Below are positions 52,097 through 60,387 of a DNA stretch of 64,000 bases, piece by piece (position 1 is the stretch's first letter; each line of letters begins with the position of its first letter). The notes beneath the pieces were generated by a model that saw only the letters and a list, made by a program, of their open reading frames with translations, ran no database searches and was not told the DNA's origin. The translations under genes and the position numbers were made by a program. Origin of the DNA: Bacillota bacterium (GTDB lineage Bacteria > Bacillota > Bacilli > Paenibacillales > NBRC-103111); NCBI GenBank assembly GCA_023393235.1, contig JAEWMH010000020.1, positions 1 to 64,000 on the forward strand, given 5' to 3'.

Positions 52097-54246
52097 GCAG
52101 CATTCATCAGGAAAAAGAGAAGGTCGGCATCAAGGATAGCCAGCTGCTGAAGCGGATGGCCGCGTATGCCCTGCCGTATTGGAAATCGCTTTTGTTTTGT
52201 CTGTTCCTTGCCTTTCTAATTGTAGTGGCGGATTTGGCCCGGCCTTATCTGCTGAAGATCGCTATTGACGACCATATCGGCGGATTGTCCAAACCCATGT
52301 TGGCTACCAGTGCCAATGCACCTGATGCGCGGGAGAAGCTGTCCCGGTGGGGAGATATTATTGAAAGCGGAGACCGTATCTATGTGCGGATCAACGCCGG
52401 TTCGGAGGCTGCGGCAGCTGAACAGGCAGAGACCGGTGTGGAAAAGGCGCAGATTGTGGATGCATCGGGCTCCTCGCTTCTGGTCCGCGGCTGGCTAACT
52501 GAGGAGGAAAATGCCGGCAAGCTGGAGACCGCTGCCGCTGCCGGGACGGAAGGCGCCAAGCTGGTGACCGACCGGGGGACGTACGAGGCCGAAATTATGA
52601 GCAGTGATACCCTGAAGGATTTCAGAGCGGGGGATTACAGCGGGTTTCTAAAGCTGGGGATATTATTCCTTGTGGTGGTAGCGGGAGGCGCGCTGCTGAA
52701 CTATTGGCAGAGCAATCTGCTCCAGTATACCGGGCAGCACATTATCTTCAACATCCGGCAGCAGCTGTTTAACCATTTGTCGCGGATGTCCATGTCCTTT
52801 TTTGACCGGAATCCGGTGGGGCGTTTGGTGGTGCGGGTTACCCAGGATACAGAGTCGCTGAACCAGCTGTACTCCCAGGTGCTGGTCAATCTCGTCAAAG
52901 ACGTGATTGTCATCGTCGGCATCCTGGCCATTATGCTCCAACTGTCTGTGAAGCTGTCGCTGATTGCCTTTGCGGTGCTGCCGTTTCTGGCGGTCATCAC
53001 CTTCTACTACCGGAGGCTGGTCCGGGAGGCCCAACGGCAGAGCCGGCTGATTCTGTCCCGGCTGAATTCCTTCCTGGCCGAGAACCTCTCCGGCATCCGC
53101 ATCACCCAGCTGTTTATCCGGGAGGACCGGCAGCGCGAACAGTTTGACGGTCTCAATACGGCTTATTACCGGGCGGGCATGAAGGGGACGGTGGTCAACT
53201 CTATTTTCCAGCCGGTGATTGGGTTCCTGGGCAATGTCTCCATCGCGCTTCTGCTCTGGTATGGCGGGGCCAAGGTGCTGGAGGGCGGCATTACCTTCGG
53301 TGTGGTATACGCCTTCACCCATTACATCCGGCAGTTCTTCCAGCCCCTGCAGAGTCTTGCGGAAAAGTATAATCAGATCCAGACGGCCATGGTTGGTGCG
53401 GAACGGATTGTGGATATGCTGAACGAGGAGCCGGCCATTGTGGACGCGAAGAAGCCGCAGCCGCTGCCCCCGGCAGTGCGCGGGGAAATCCGGTTCGAAA
53501 ATGTGTGGTTCGCCTATACCGGCGAGGACTGGGTGCTGAAGGATGTGAGCTTCACCATTGCTCCAGGCCAGACGGTAGCTTTTGTGGGCGCCACCGGGGC
53601 GGGCAAAAGTTCGATTATCCAGCTGATCAACCGCTTCTACGACATCCAGAAGGGGTCAATCAATCTGGACGGTGTGGACATCCGGGAGATTCCTGTGGCG
53701 GATCTGCGCCGGACTATCAGCGTGGTGCAGCAGGATGTGTTCCTGTTCACGGGAGATATTGCCCATAATATCCGCCTGAATAATGAGAGCATTACCGACC
53801 GGCAGGTCCGGGAAGCGGCCGCCATGGTAAACATGGACGAGTGGATCTCCAGACTGCCCCAAGGGTATGGCACTATGTTGGGCGAAAGGGGGGTTACCCT
53901 CTCCCTGGGTGAGCGCCAGCTGCTGTCCTTCGCCAGGTCCATTGCTTTCCGTCCGCAGATTCTGATTCTGGACGAAGCGACCTCCAATATTGATACGGAG
54001 ACGGAGCTGGCAGTGCAGGACGCGCTGTACACCATCTCCAAGGGCCGCACCACGCTCATCGTCGCCCACCGGCTTTCCACTATCCAGCATGCGGATCAGA
54101 TTATCGTCATGCATAAGGGCAAGGTCCGGGAGAAGGGCAACCACTTCGAGCTGCTGGCGAAGCAGGGTTATTATTACCGCCTGTATGAGCTGCAGTACAA
54201 GGACAGAGGAGCCGAAGCGGCGGCTGCTGCTGCGGGAGAGCGGTAA
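52093..54246 (+). CDS. bmrD: heterodimeric ABC exporter subunit, BmrD/YheH-like
   Basis: A 717-residue partner of the upstream subunit. The first two membrane helices are separated by an approximately 130-residue extracellular insertion (about residues 60-190), as in BmrD. The ATPase domain has GATGAGKSS, a degenerate signature (LSLGE in place of LSGGQ) and a normal catalytic Glu in ILDEATS. Together the pair would have one working and one degenerate ATP site. GTG start inside the GTGA overlap. Confidence 0.87.
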   Translation: MSSIHQEKEKVGIKDSQLLKRMAAYALPYWKSLLFCLFLAFLIVVADLARPYLLKIAIDDHIGGLSKPMLATSANAPDAREKLSRWGDIIESGDRIYVRINAGSEAAAAEQAETGVEKAQIVDASGSSLLVRGWLTEEENAGKLETAAAAGTEGAKLVTDRGTYEAEIMSSDTLKDFRAGDYSGFLKLGILFLVVVAGGALLNYWQSNLLQYTGQHIIFNIRQQLFNHLSRMSMSFFDRNPVGRLVVRVTQDTESLNQLYSQVLVNLVKDVIVIVGILAIMLQLSVKLSLIAFAVLPFLAVITFYYRRLVREAQRQSRLILSRLNSFLAENLSGIRITQLFIREDRQREQFDGLNTAYYRAGMKGTVVNSIFQPVIGFLGNVSIALLLWYGGAKVLEGGITFGVVYAFTHYIRQFFQPLQSLAEKYNQIQTAMVGAERIVDMLNEEPAIVDAKKPQPLPPAVRGEIRFENVWFAYTGEDWVLKDVSFTIAPGQTVAFVGATGAGKSSIIQLINRFYDIQKGSINLDGVDIREIPVADLRRTISVVQQDVFLFTGDIAHNIRLNNESITDRQVREAAAMVNMDEWISRLPQGYGTMLGERGVTLSLGERQLLSFARSIAFRPQILILDEATSNIDTETELAVQDALYTISKGRTTLIVAHRLSTIQHADQIIVMHKGKVREKGNHFELLAKQGYYYRLYELQYKDRGAEAAAAAAGER

Positions 54247-54350
54247 ACTGCAGCAGGAAGAGGCAAGAGCTTGCTGGGGATAGAAAGCTGCAACGTCGGA
54301 GAGCATGTGGGAAGCGTTGCACAACGTGGAACCAGAACATCATGGGCGTG

Positions 54351-54382
54351 AAGGCATCCTCCTTGGGGGGGATGCCTTTTTT
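54351..54382 (+). terminator. terminator of the exporter operon
   Basis: AAGGCATCC pairs with GGATGCCTT, then T-run. Confidence 0.8.
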
Positions 54383-54485
54383 GACGAGTCGCCAGCACGC
54401 CGAGCAGTCTATCGTTGTCACACTAACGTCGCCCCTCCGCCAGCATACTAGTCTTCCGCCAGCCCATATCGCCCACCGTCGGCTT

Positions 54486-54669
54486 TAACGGAACTATAAA
54501 GCGCTTAGGGAGCAAAATTTGGGGTGTGCGGAAATGTAACGGAACTTAGCGACTCTTAGAGGTCAAAATTGACTCAGTTGGCTCCGGTTTAGCTCTGTAA
54601 GAGCTTCTCAGTTCCGTTAAAATTCCGGAAAGCCTGTTTTTGCCGTTTAAGAGTCGCTGAGTTCCGTTA
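54486..54669. repeat. four-box palindromic element, copy 5 (GGAAC subfamily, 184 bp)
   Basis: Boxes lie at 54486-54508 and 54537-54559 (forward), 54597-54619 and 54647-54669 (inverted). All four begin TAACGGAAC on their own strand. The spacing is 28-37-27, one base longer than the other copies. It sits between the exporter operon and a transporter gene. Confidence 0.85.
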
Positions 54670-54828
54670 CACCCTGCCATTAACCTGCAAAAGTGGATTG
54701 TTTCCAGCAAAATTCAGCCCACTGAAGGTTTGGAGCGAAAATAACTGCACTTTTAAGGATGGGAGAGTAAAATAGGGTCTGCAGCCAGAAATAACAGACA
54801 TTACCGCATACGGAAAGGCGAACGTCAT

Positions 54829-54990
54829 ATGCTTGCCCAGCAACGGCATCAGGCGATTCTGGAGAAGCTTCAAAAATACAATATGAATATAAGGATGTGG
54901 ATCTCCCATGTCACTCTCCCTAATCCTGGTGATAGGCTCCGGACTGGCACATGCGGTGTGGAATTTGCTCACCAAAAGCAGTACGGATAA
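54829..54990 (+). pseudogene. possible remnant of a DeoR-family regulator
   Basis: An ATG with GGAAAGG upstream starts MLAQQRHQAILEKLQKYN, very like the first 18 residues of DeoR-type repressors. The frame then loses any similarity and runs across the start of the next gene to a stop at 54988-54990. It looks like a deletion that joined a regulator start to other sequence. Short match, so tentative. Confidence 0.35.
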
Positions 54991-55789
54991 GGCTGTTTAT
55001 TTATGGTGTATTTTTATGCCCTCCACACTCCTTTTGCTGCCCCTCCTGGCAGGTGAGTTGAGCCGGGCAGTCCTGTCTCCCGCAGCACTGGGGATGCTTG
55101 CCGGTTCAGCCGCTTTGCAGGCCTTTTATGCCTGGCTGCTGTCGCATACCTACAGGAGGGGGGACCTGTCCCAGGTGTACCCGGTGATGCGGGGAACCCC
55201 CACCCTGCTGATTCCGCTGGCGGGGGTTTGTTTCATGGGAGAGCGCCTCACCCTGTGGGGATGGCTGGGGATTGCGCTGATGCTGGCAGGTTTTGCTGTG
55301 ATGGGCAAAGGCAGCCGCCAACTTGGTGCAGCCAACGGAGCGGAGATCACCAGTGCCCCTCCCATTTGGACACAGCCTGTGGTTATGGCGTTGGGTGTGG
55401 GCTTGACCATCACCTGCTACACCCTGGTGGATAAATGGAATCTGCAGCATCTTTCGCCGCTTGCGCTTCTGGAGGTAACGAATATCGGCTTTGTCCTGGG
55501 GCTGACGCCTGCGGTAGTCCGGCAAGGCCGGCAGATGAAAGGAATTTTAACCTCCGGATGGAGCAGGATTCTTCCGGGAGCGATTCTCTCTCCGGGCTCC
55601 TATCTGCTGTTTCTCTTCGCTATCCGTGAAGCGCAAGTGGCCCCGCTGGCTCCTTTGCGGGAGACTGGCATTGTATTCGGCACGGTGCTGGGATTGGTTT
55701 TGTTGAAGGAGAGTTTTCCCGTCAGACGGCTGAGCGCCTCTGCCATTGTCCTTTCGGGAATCCTGTTGATTGCGTTTCTGGGCAGCTGA
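54908..55789 (+). CDS. EamA/DMT family transporter
   Basis: A 293-residue protein with ten predicted membrane helices in two EamA repeats (GDLSQVYPVMRGTPTL near residue 85, REAQVAPLAPLRETGIVFG near 245). These carry metabolites across the inner membrane; the substrate is unknown. The start lies inside the frame of the DeoR-like remnant and has GGATGTGG upstream. Confidence 0.82.
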   Translation: MSLSLILVIGSGLAHAVWNLLTKSSTDKAVYLWCIFMPSTLLLLPLLAGELSRAVLSPAALGMLAGSAALQAFYAWLLSHTYRRGDLSQVYPVMRGTPTLLIPLAGVCFMGERLTLWGWLGIALMLAGFAVMGKGSRQLGAANGAEITSAPPIWTQPVVMALGVGLTITCYTLVDKWNLQHLSPLALLEVTNIGFVLGLTPAVVRQGRQMKGILTSGWSRILPGAILSPGSYLLFLFAIREAQVAPLAPLRETGIVFGTVLGLVLLKESFPVRRLSASAIVLSGILLIAFLGS

Positions 55790-55863
55790 AGCTACCTTTT
55801 CAAACCCGCCCCATTTAGCTACAATGACTTTAGAAGAGTGTAGAACATACATACGTATTATCA

Positions 55864-55887
55864 GGACGCCCAAGGGTGTCCTTTTTT
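55864..55887 (+). terminator. compact terminator after the EamA gene
   Basis: GGACGCCC pairs with GGGTGTCC around AA, then six T. Confidence 0.75.
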
Positions 55888-55914
55888 CCTCAAAGGAGAC
55901 AAGGAGGCAACAAA

Positions 55915-56571
55915 GTGGCAACCAAAAAGAAGATTCCCGGGCCGTCGGCTCCGGCGCTTCCCTCAGTGCTCACCAAAGCGGATGAGAGCTTCCCTGAGCC
56001 GGAGGATGGGCAGCTGGTGGAAACGGCTGAATTTGCGGATATGGAGCTGAGGCACTGGCAGGCGCGGAAGGTAAGGTTTGACGGTGTCCTGTTCCGCAAT
56101 GTCTCCTTCGGCGGAGCGGCCTTGCAAAATGCCGAGTTCCTGGATGTGGTGTTTGAAAACTGCGATTTATCCAATACGAACTTTCAGGAGGGGGCGCTTC
56201 ACCGTGTGTCCTTCCGCAATTGCAAGCTGTTGGGCACCAATTTTACCGATTCGGTCTGGCGGGATGTGACGGCAGAGGAGTGCAATATGGGCTATGCTGT
56301 CCTCCGTTTTAATGACTGGAGGCATGTGCAGCTCAAGAACAGCTCCATGGCTCATGCGGACTGTTACCATTCCTCGTGGCAGCATACCCAGCTGGAGGGA
56401 ATGAAGCTTGAACAGACGGTTCTGTCGGGAACCAGCCTTTCCGGCATTGATCTGAGCAACTGCGATTTCCTGTCTTTATCGGCTGAGCCGGAGGATCTGA
56501 GGGGCTGTGTGATTGATGCCTCCCAGGCAGGTTTGTTGGCTCCGCTCTTCGGCCTCATTATAAAGGAATAA
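55915..56571 (+). CDS. pentapeptide repeat protein
   Basis: A 218-residue cytosolic protein. About residues 50-190 consist of A(D/N)LxX-type pentapeptides (ALQNAEFLDVVFENCDLSNT, GTNFTDS, SGIDLSNCDF) that form a right-handed beta-helix. Some family members protect DNA gyrase from drugs, but most are uncharacterised. GTG 55915 has AAGGAGG seven bases upstream. Confidence 0.8.
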   Translation: MATKKKIPGPSAPALPSVLTKADESFPEPEDGQLVETAEFADMELRHWQARKVRFDGVLFRNVSFGGAALQNAEFLDVVFENCDLSNTNFQEGALHRVSFRNCKLLGTNFTDSVWRDVTAEECNMGYAVLRFNDWRHVQLKNSSMAHADCYHSSWQHTQLEGMKLEQTVLSGTSLSGIDLSNCDFLSLSAEPEDLRGCVIDASQAGLLAPLFGLIIKE

Positions 56572-56577
56572 GCAAAA

Positions 56578-56615
56578 AACGGGCCTTCCGGATATCCGGA
56601 AGCCCGTTATTTTTC
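56578..56615. terminator. bidirectional terminator, pentapeptide gene and gerQ
   Basis: AACGGGCCTTCCGG pairs with CCGGAAGCCCGTT around ATAT, with A-run and T-run on the two sides. Confidence 0.85.
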
Positions 56616-56623
56616 TGATATGC

Positions 56624-57064
56624 TTACCGCGGCTGCGCCGGAGCCTGGGTTTGGCCGGGCTGAAGCGGATAATAGTAATTCAACGGCTCATCGAAGGTGA
56701 TGTAATCCAGATTCACCATCAAGAGCAGGAAACGCATACCGGTTTGCGGGTCACTGATGATGATGTGGTCCCGGCCGGCGGCTTCCACTTTGCCTTTAAA
56801 GATCTTGGCATTCCATTCCCGGTTGTTTTCGTAGGTCATGTACAAGGTCGCTACTTTACCAAGATTCAGCCGCAGGATATTTTCAATGTAGGATTGCTCA
56901 AGCGGCAGTTGTCCGGGAACAAGGCTGCCCGGTGCGGCTGCTGTGGGTGCACCCGGGATTACGGAGCCGGAAGCGGGATACAATGGGGGAGTCGCTGCCG
57001 CTTGGGCCTGCATGGCACCCGGATACGGATAAGGGGCGGGCTTGCCGTAAGGATAGTTCATCAT
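56624..57064 (-). CDS. gerQ: spore coat protein GerQ
   Basis: A 146-residue protein. The N-terminal 50 residues are Pro/Tyr/Ala-rich; the conserved core has QSYIENILRLNLGKVATLYM, EWNAKIFKGKVEAAGRDH and LLLMVNLDYITFDEPLNY. In Bacillus GerQ is cross-linked into the coat by transglutaminase and holds CwlJ for calcium-dipicolinate germination. AAGGAGG precedes the start. It is directly downstream of cwlJ, as in Bacillus. Confidence 0.93.
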   Translation of the reverse strand: MMNYPYGKPAPYPYPGAMQAQAAATPPLYPASGSVIPGAPTAAAPGSLVPGQLPLEQSYIENILRLNLGKVATLYMTYENNREWNAKIFKGKVEAAGRDHIIISDPQTGMRFLLLMVNLDYITFDEPLNYYYPLQPGQTQAPAQPR

Positions 57065-57111
57065 TGTACTTACAAACCTCCTTTAATGGATGAAAATGTG
57101 AATACCGTAAG

Positions 57112-57537
57112 CTACCTGTAAACCGCCGGGCAGTTCTCAGCTGTAGGGGAAAAGAAACAATGGGCTTTGTACCTGCCTGTGTTCGGCTGATTGTACCATT
57201 GGGCCGGACAGCCTCCGGAAGGCCGGAAAAACCATAGTGAATTGGAGGCCGGATGCTGCTGCTCCCCTCTGATCACCCGCTCGGCCAGCCGGATGTCCCG
57301 GTCACGGGCCTTTTGGTAAAAGTATCCCTTAACCGTTGCCTCAAACCCGCCCGGACGCTGGAAGACCATCTGCTGCAAATCCCGGATATTCTTGAAATCC
57401 AGGCAATTGGCCAGAACCCGGTTGACACCTACATTGCCCACCATCAGCATTCCCAGCTCGCCTTCGCCCTCGGCCTCAGCACGCATAAGTCTGGCCAGAA
57501 GCTTGGTCTGCTCCGAGTTTGTTTTGATAACTGCCAT
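57112..57537 (-). CDS. cwlJ: spore cortex-lytic hydrolase CwlJ
   Basis: A 141-residue protein of the SleB/CwlJ hydrolase fold: LARLMRAEAEGEGELGMLMV, NVGVNRV and the C-terminal FYQKARDRDIRLAERVIRGE with the HPASNSLWFF segment. It opens cortex peptidoglycan at germination. ATG 57537 follows GGAGTGA; the longer frame (27 extra residues) has no site. It forms an operon with gerQ behind a sigma-E-like promoter. Confidence 0.92.
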   Translation of the reverse strand: MAVIKTNSEQTKLLARLMRAEAEGEGELGMLMVGNVGVNRVLANCLDFKNIRDLQQMVFQRPGGFEATVKGYFYQKARDRDIRLAERVIRGEQQHPASNSLWFFRPSGGCPAQWYNQPNTGRYKAHCFFSPTAENCPAVYR

Positions 57538-57577
57538 GCCGTCACTCCTTCCGCCGCAAAAAACCAGCCTCTTGTTC

Positions 57578-57607
57578 AATCTATGCAGATGCCCGGTCGG
57601 AACATTC
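57578..57607 (-). promoter_or_regulatory. sigma-E-like promoter of cwlJ-gerQ
   Basis: On the minus strand GAATGTT and CATAGATT are separated by 15 bases, near the mother-cell sigma-E consensus, 41 bases before cwlJ. Mother-cell expression fits both genes. Confidence 0.5.
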
Positions 57608-57701
57608 ATGGAGGACAAACCCGAAGCGGAGGAAACTTGAAAAAAAGAGCAGAATTGGCCCTATGCCTGGACAATTGCCTGGACTTGGTTGGTCCGTTTA
57701 G

Positions 57702-57730
57702 TTGTCAAAGGGTCGGAGCATTGCTATTAT
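57702..57730 (+). promoter_or_regulatory. sigma-A promoter of ctaB
   Basis: TTGTCA and TATTAT are separated by 17 bases, with an overlapping TATAAT three bases on. About 40 bases before the start codon. Confidence 0.55.
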
Positions 57731-57769
57731 AATCATTATAATGAAAGACATAAGGGAGGAAGTTGCTTC

Positions 57770-58717
57770 GTGGAACAAGCTGCGATAGAGAAGCAAGACC
57801 GCTATGACTCCGCAACAGCAGAGGCTTCCACTGCCGGCGGTACTGCGGCGCGCAAGCTAAGCTGGCGGGATTTCGTACAAGTTACCAAACCCGGCATTCT
57901 GATGTCGAATTTGATTACCACCTTCGGGGGCTTCTGGATTGCATCCAAGCTGGAGGTGGACTGGCTGTTGATGCTGTGGACCTTAGTAGGCACGGCCTTG
58001 GTTATGGCAGCCGGATGTGTGCTGAATAATTATCTGGACCGGGACATGGATGCCAAGATGGAGCGCACCAAGGAGAGAGGGCTTCCGGCCGGTGTTTTGA
58101 TGCCGAAGGTGGTTTTGGTATACGGCATCGTTTTGGCTGTGGCCGGGTTGAATATTTTGGGCTTTCTGGTGAATCCATTGACTGCCTGGTTGGGTTTTCT
58201 CGGGTTTTTCGTTTATGTGTGGGTGTATACCGCCTGGCTGAAGCGCACCTCCGTCTGGAGCACTGCCGTCGGCGCTATCTCCGGTGCGGTGCCTCCGGTT
58301 ATCGGGTACACTGCTGTGATGGGCGTAATCGATGAAGGCGCATTGATCCTGTTCCTGATCCTGCTTCTCTGGCAGCCCCCCCACTTCTGGGCGTTGGGTA
58401 TCCGCAGAAAAGAGGAATACCGCGCCGCCGGTTATCCGCTGCTGCCGGTAGTGAAGGGGAACCGCCGGACCAAAATCAGCATGATGCGGTATGTCATCCC
58501 GCTGGTGCCGGTTTCGCTTCTTCTTTATACGTACGATTATGTGGGGCTGATCTACCTGGTTTCTTCCCTGATCCTGGGATTGGGTTGGGTGGTGTTATGC
58601 GCCCGCGGCTTTAGAGCTAAGGACGATATTCAATGGTCCAAAGGAGTATTCGTCTATTCGATTAATTATTTGACCATTCTCTTCATCATTATGGTAATTG
58701 ATACGGTAGCCAAATAA
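57770..58717 (+). CDS. ctaB: protoheme IX farnesyltransferase
   Basis: A 315-residue membrane enzyme of the UbiA family that makes heme O from heme B for terminal oxidases. The prenyl-diphosphate motif is NNYLDRDMDAKMERT; a second Asp region lies in the cytosolic loop near RKEEYRAAGYPLLPVVKG. About eight membrane helices. GTG 57770 has AGGGAGGAAG upstream. No other cytochrome genes are adjacent. Confidence 0.92.
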   Translation: MEQAAIEKQDRYDSATAEASTAGGTAARKLSWRDFVQVTKPGILMSNLITTFGGFWIASKLEVDWLLMLWTLVGTALVMAAGCVLNNYLDRDMDAKMERTKERGLPAGVLMPKVVLVYGIVLAVAGLNILGFLVNPLTAWLGFLGFFVYVWVYTAWLKRTSVWSTAVGAISGAVPPVIGYTAVMGVIDEGALILFLILLLWQPPHFWALGIRRKEEYRAAGYPLLPVVKGNRRTKISMMRYVIPLVPVSLLLYTYDYVGLIYLVSSLILGLGWVVLCARGFRAKDDIQWSKGVFVYSINYLTILFIIMVIDTVAK

Positions 58718-58722
58718 ACGCG

Positions 58723-58763
58723 AATAAGGAGGGACCCGTTTAAGGGATTCCCTCCTTTATTTA
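58723..58763 (+). terminator. terminator of ctaB
   Basis: AATAAGGAGGGA pairs with TCCCTCCTTTATT with one bulge; the T-run is broken by A. Confidence 0.65.
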
Positions 58764-58849
58764 TGAAAAGACATGGACGGATCGAGTCCGTTTGGTGTAT
58801 TTTTAATAGGAAATCCTCCCTTGCTTGAAGGCAGAAAGGTTGTTACTCC

Positions 58850-59773
58850 ATGTTTTTGTGGCATATTTTATCGCATAACGTGATTCCCTTATGTTTGATG
58901 ATCAGTCTCGGCGCGTTGATGGAACGTAAATTCAAGCTGGATATCCGCACCTTCTCAAAGCTGATTTTCTATCTCTTCACTCCTGTGATGCTGTTCAAAA
59001 TGCTGTATGAATCCCGGTTGTCCGCAGGTATTCTTCTTCAAATTGTGGGCTTCATCATCTTCTTCCTTCTGGTGCTGTATGCCATCGTGGACGGTGTCGC
59101 CCGGCTCAGGGGGCTAAACGGCGGAATGCGGAGCGCTATGCGCAACAGCGTGCTTTTTTACAACAGCGCCAATTATGCCATTCCTTTGAACCAGCTGGTA
59201 TTCGCGGGCAATCCCTTTACCATGTCCGTTCAATTGATCGTTATGGTGTTTCAGAGTGTGCTGCCGCATACCTATGGTGTCTACGCGGTAAATGCCCATA
59301 AAAGCAATACCAGAGAAATAATGAAAACCATTCTGGGCATGCCCGCCATCTATGTCATTCCTGTGGCCTTGGTCATGAACGGATTTCAGATTCCGGTGCC
59401 CAAGCCCATATATGAGCCCATTACCTATATCTCCAATGGTTATGTGGCCTTGTCTTTGCTGACATTGGGGGTTCAATTGGCTCAGATGCACTGGAGAATC
59501 GACCAGCTGTGGGATGTGCTGATTTCCAATGCCCTGCGGCTGATTGCCGGTCCGCTGATCGGCTTCGGCATTGTGATGGCTATGGGTTTGGAAGGGCTTC
59601 TGGCTCAGGCGCTGGTTCTGTCCTGTGCCGTACCTACCTCTCTGTCCAGTGTCCTGCTCTCCGTAGAATTCGACAATGAACCGGAATTTGCCGGACAGGC
59701 GGTTTTTGCTTCCACCGTATTCAGCATCATTACTGTCACCATCGTCATCTATTGCCTCCGTTTTATCCCTTAA
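58850..59773 (+). CDS. AEC family transporter (auxin efflux carrier-like)
   Basis: A 307-residue protein with about ten membrane helices and the AEC pattern: PLCLMISLGALMERKF, FYNSANYAIPL, and the C-terminal SCAVPTSLSSVLLSVEFDNE. Bacterial members carry malate or other organic acids; the substrate here is unknown. AAAGG precedes the start at some distance. Confidence 0.8.
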   Translation: MFLWHILSHNVIPLCLMISLGALMERKFKLDIRTFSKLIFYLFTPVMLFKMLYESRLSAGILLQIVGFIIFFLLVLYAIVDGVARLRGLNGGMRSAMRNSVLFYNSANYAIPLNQLVFAGNPFTMSVQLIVMVFQSVLPHTYGVYAVNAHKSNTREIMKTILGMPAIYVIPVALVMNGFQIPVPKPIYEPITYISNGYVALSLLTLGVQLAQMHWRIDQLWDVLISNALRLIAGPLIGFGIVMAMGLEGLLAQALVLSCAVPTSLSSVLLSVEFDNEPEFAGQAVFASTVFSIITVTIVIYCLRFIP

Positions 59774-60117
59774 AGGGGCTCCGCAGGCGGGTAAAGGATA
59801 TAGTCCTCCAGCCCCGCCTTTTCTAATTGCTGGATCAGATATTCGTCCGGGGTGCCTTCCACTCCGGCGTACCCCCTCCGTGTATAAATCTGTACCGCAT
59901 CGGGGAACTCCTCATTGACCAGCCAGCGGATTTTTTTGCCGGAGCTGTCGTTATCCGCGAAGATGTAAACCTCCCGGTCTGCGGCGCGCTTGCACAGCTC
60001 GGCCAGCTTGTGGGAGCTGGGCGTTCCGAAGGTGCACAGAATCAGCACCTCGTCGTTCAAAAGCCGTCTGAGACGGCTCTTGTCATTTTTTCCTTCTACA
60101 ATTATAACGGGTGCCAT
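59770..60117 (-). CDS. small toprim-domain protein, YusF-like
   Basis: A 115-residue protein. The toprim Glu is in VIIVEGKNDKSRL and the DxD part in IFADNDSSGKKIRW. It resembles the small toprim proteins of Bacilli (YusF-like; related to RNase M5), but no target RNA or DNA is known to me. AGGAG precedes the start. Convergent with the AEC gene, whose stop it overlaps by four bases. Confidence 0.78.
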   Translation of the reverse strand: MAPVIIVEGKNDKSRLRRLLNDEVLILCTFGTPSSHKLAELCKRAADREVYIFADNDSSGKKIRWLVNEEFPDAVQIYTRRGYAGVEGTPDEYLIQQLEKAGLEDYILYPPAEPL

Positions 60118-60145
60118 AGCAGCTTCTCCTGTCTGCAGTAGTCAT

Positions 60146-60169
60146 GTATACTCCGTCCACTCAGTATAC
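60146..60169. promoter_or_regulatory. short inverted repeat, possible operator
   Basis: GTATACT and AGTATAC are perfect 7-base arms separated by 10 bases, about 30 bases before the toprim gene. May be an operator. Confidence 0.3.
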
Positions 60170-60261
60170 CCGGGTAGGGTCATCTTACCATCCGAGCAGG
60201 TTTTTGTCGCGGGAACCGGACTTAGGTTCAGAGGTGGTGGACATGCTAAACGGGGAGTGCC

Positions 60262-60287
60262 AACTGCAGCATGAGGATGCAGTTTTT
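60262..60287 (+). terminator. orphan terminator-like hairpin
   Basis: AACTGCA pairs with TGCAGTT, then TTT. No plus-strand gene ends just before it; it may end an unannotated short transcript. Confidence 0.35.
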
Positions 60288-60387
60288 AGTATGTAAGATC
60301 AAGAATCTATAAGTTTTAACGAATTAGTCAACAAAAATCAACGAAAATTTATAATTATATGATAAGATTATTGGCGAGGTGAAGGAA

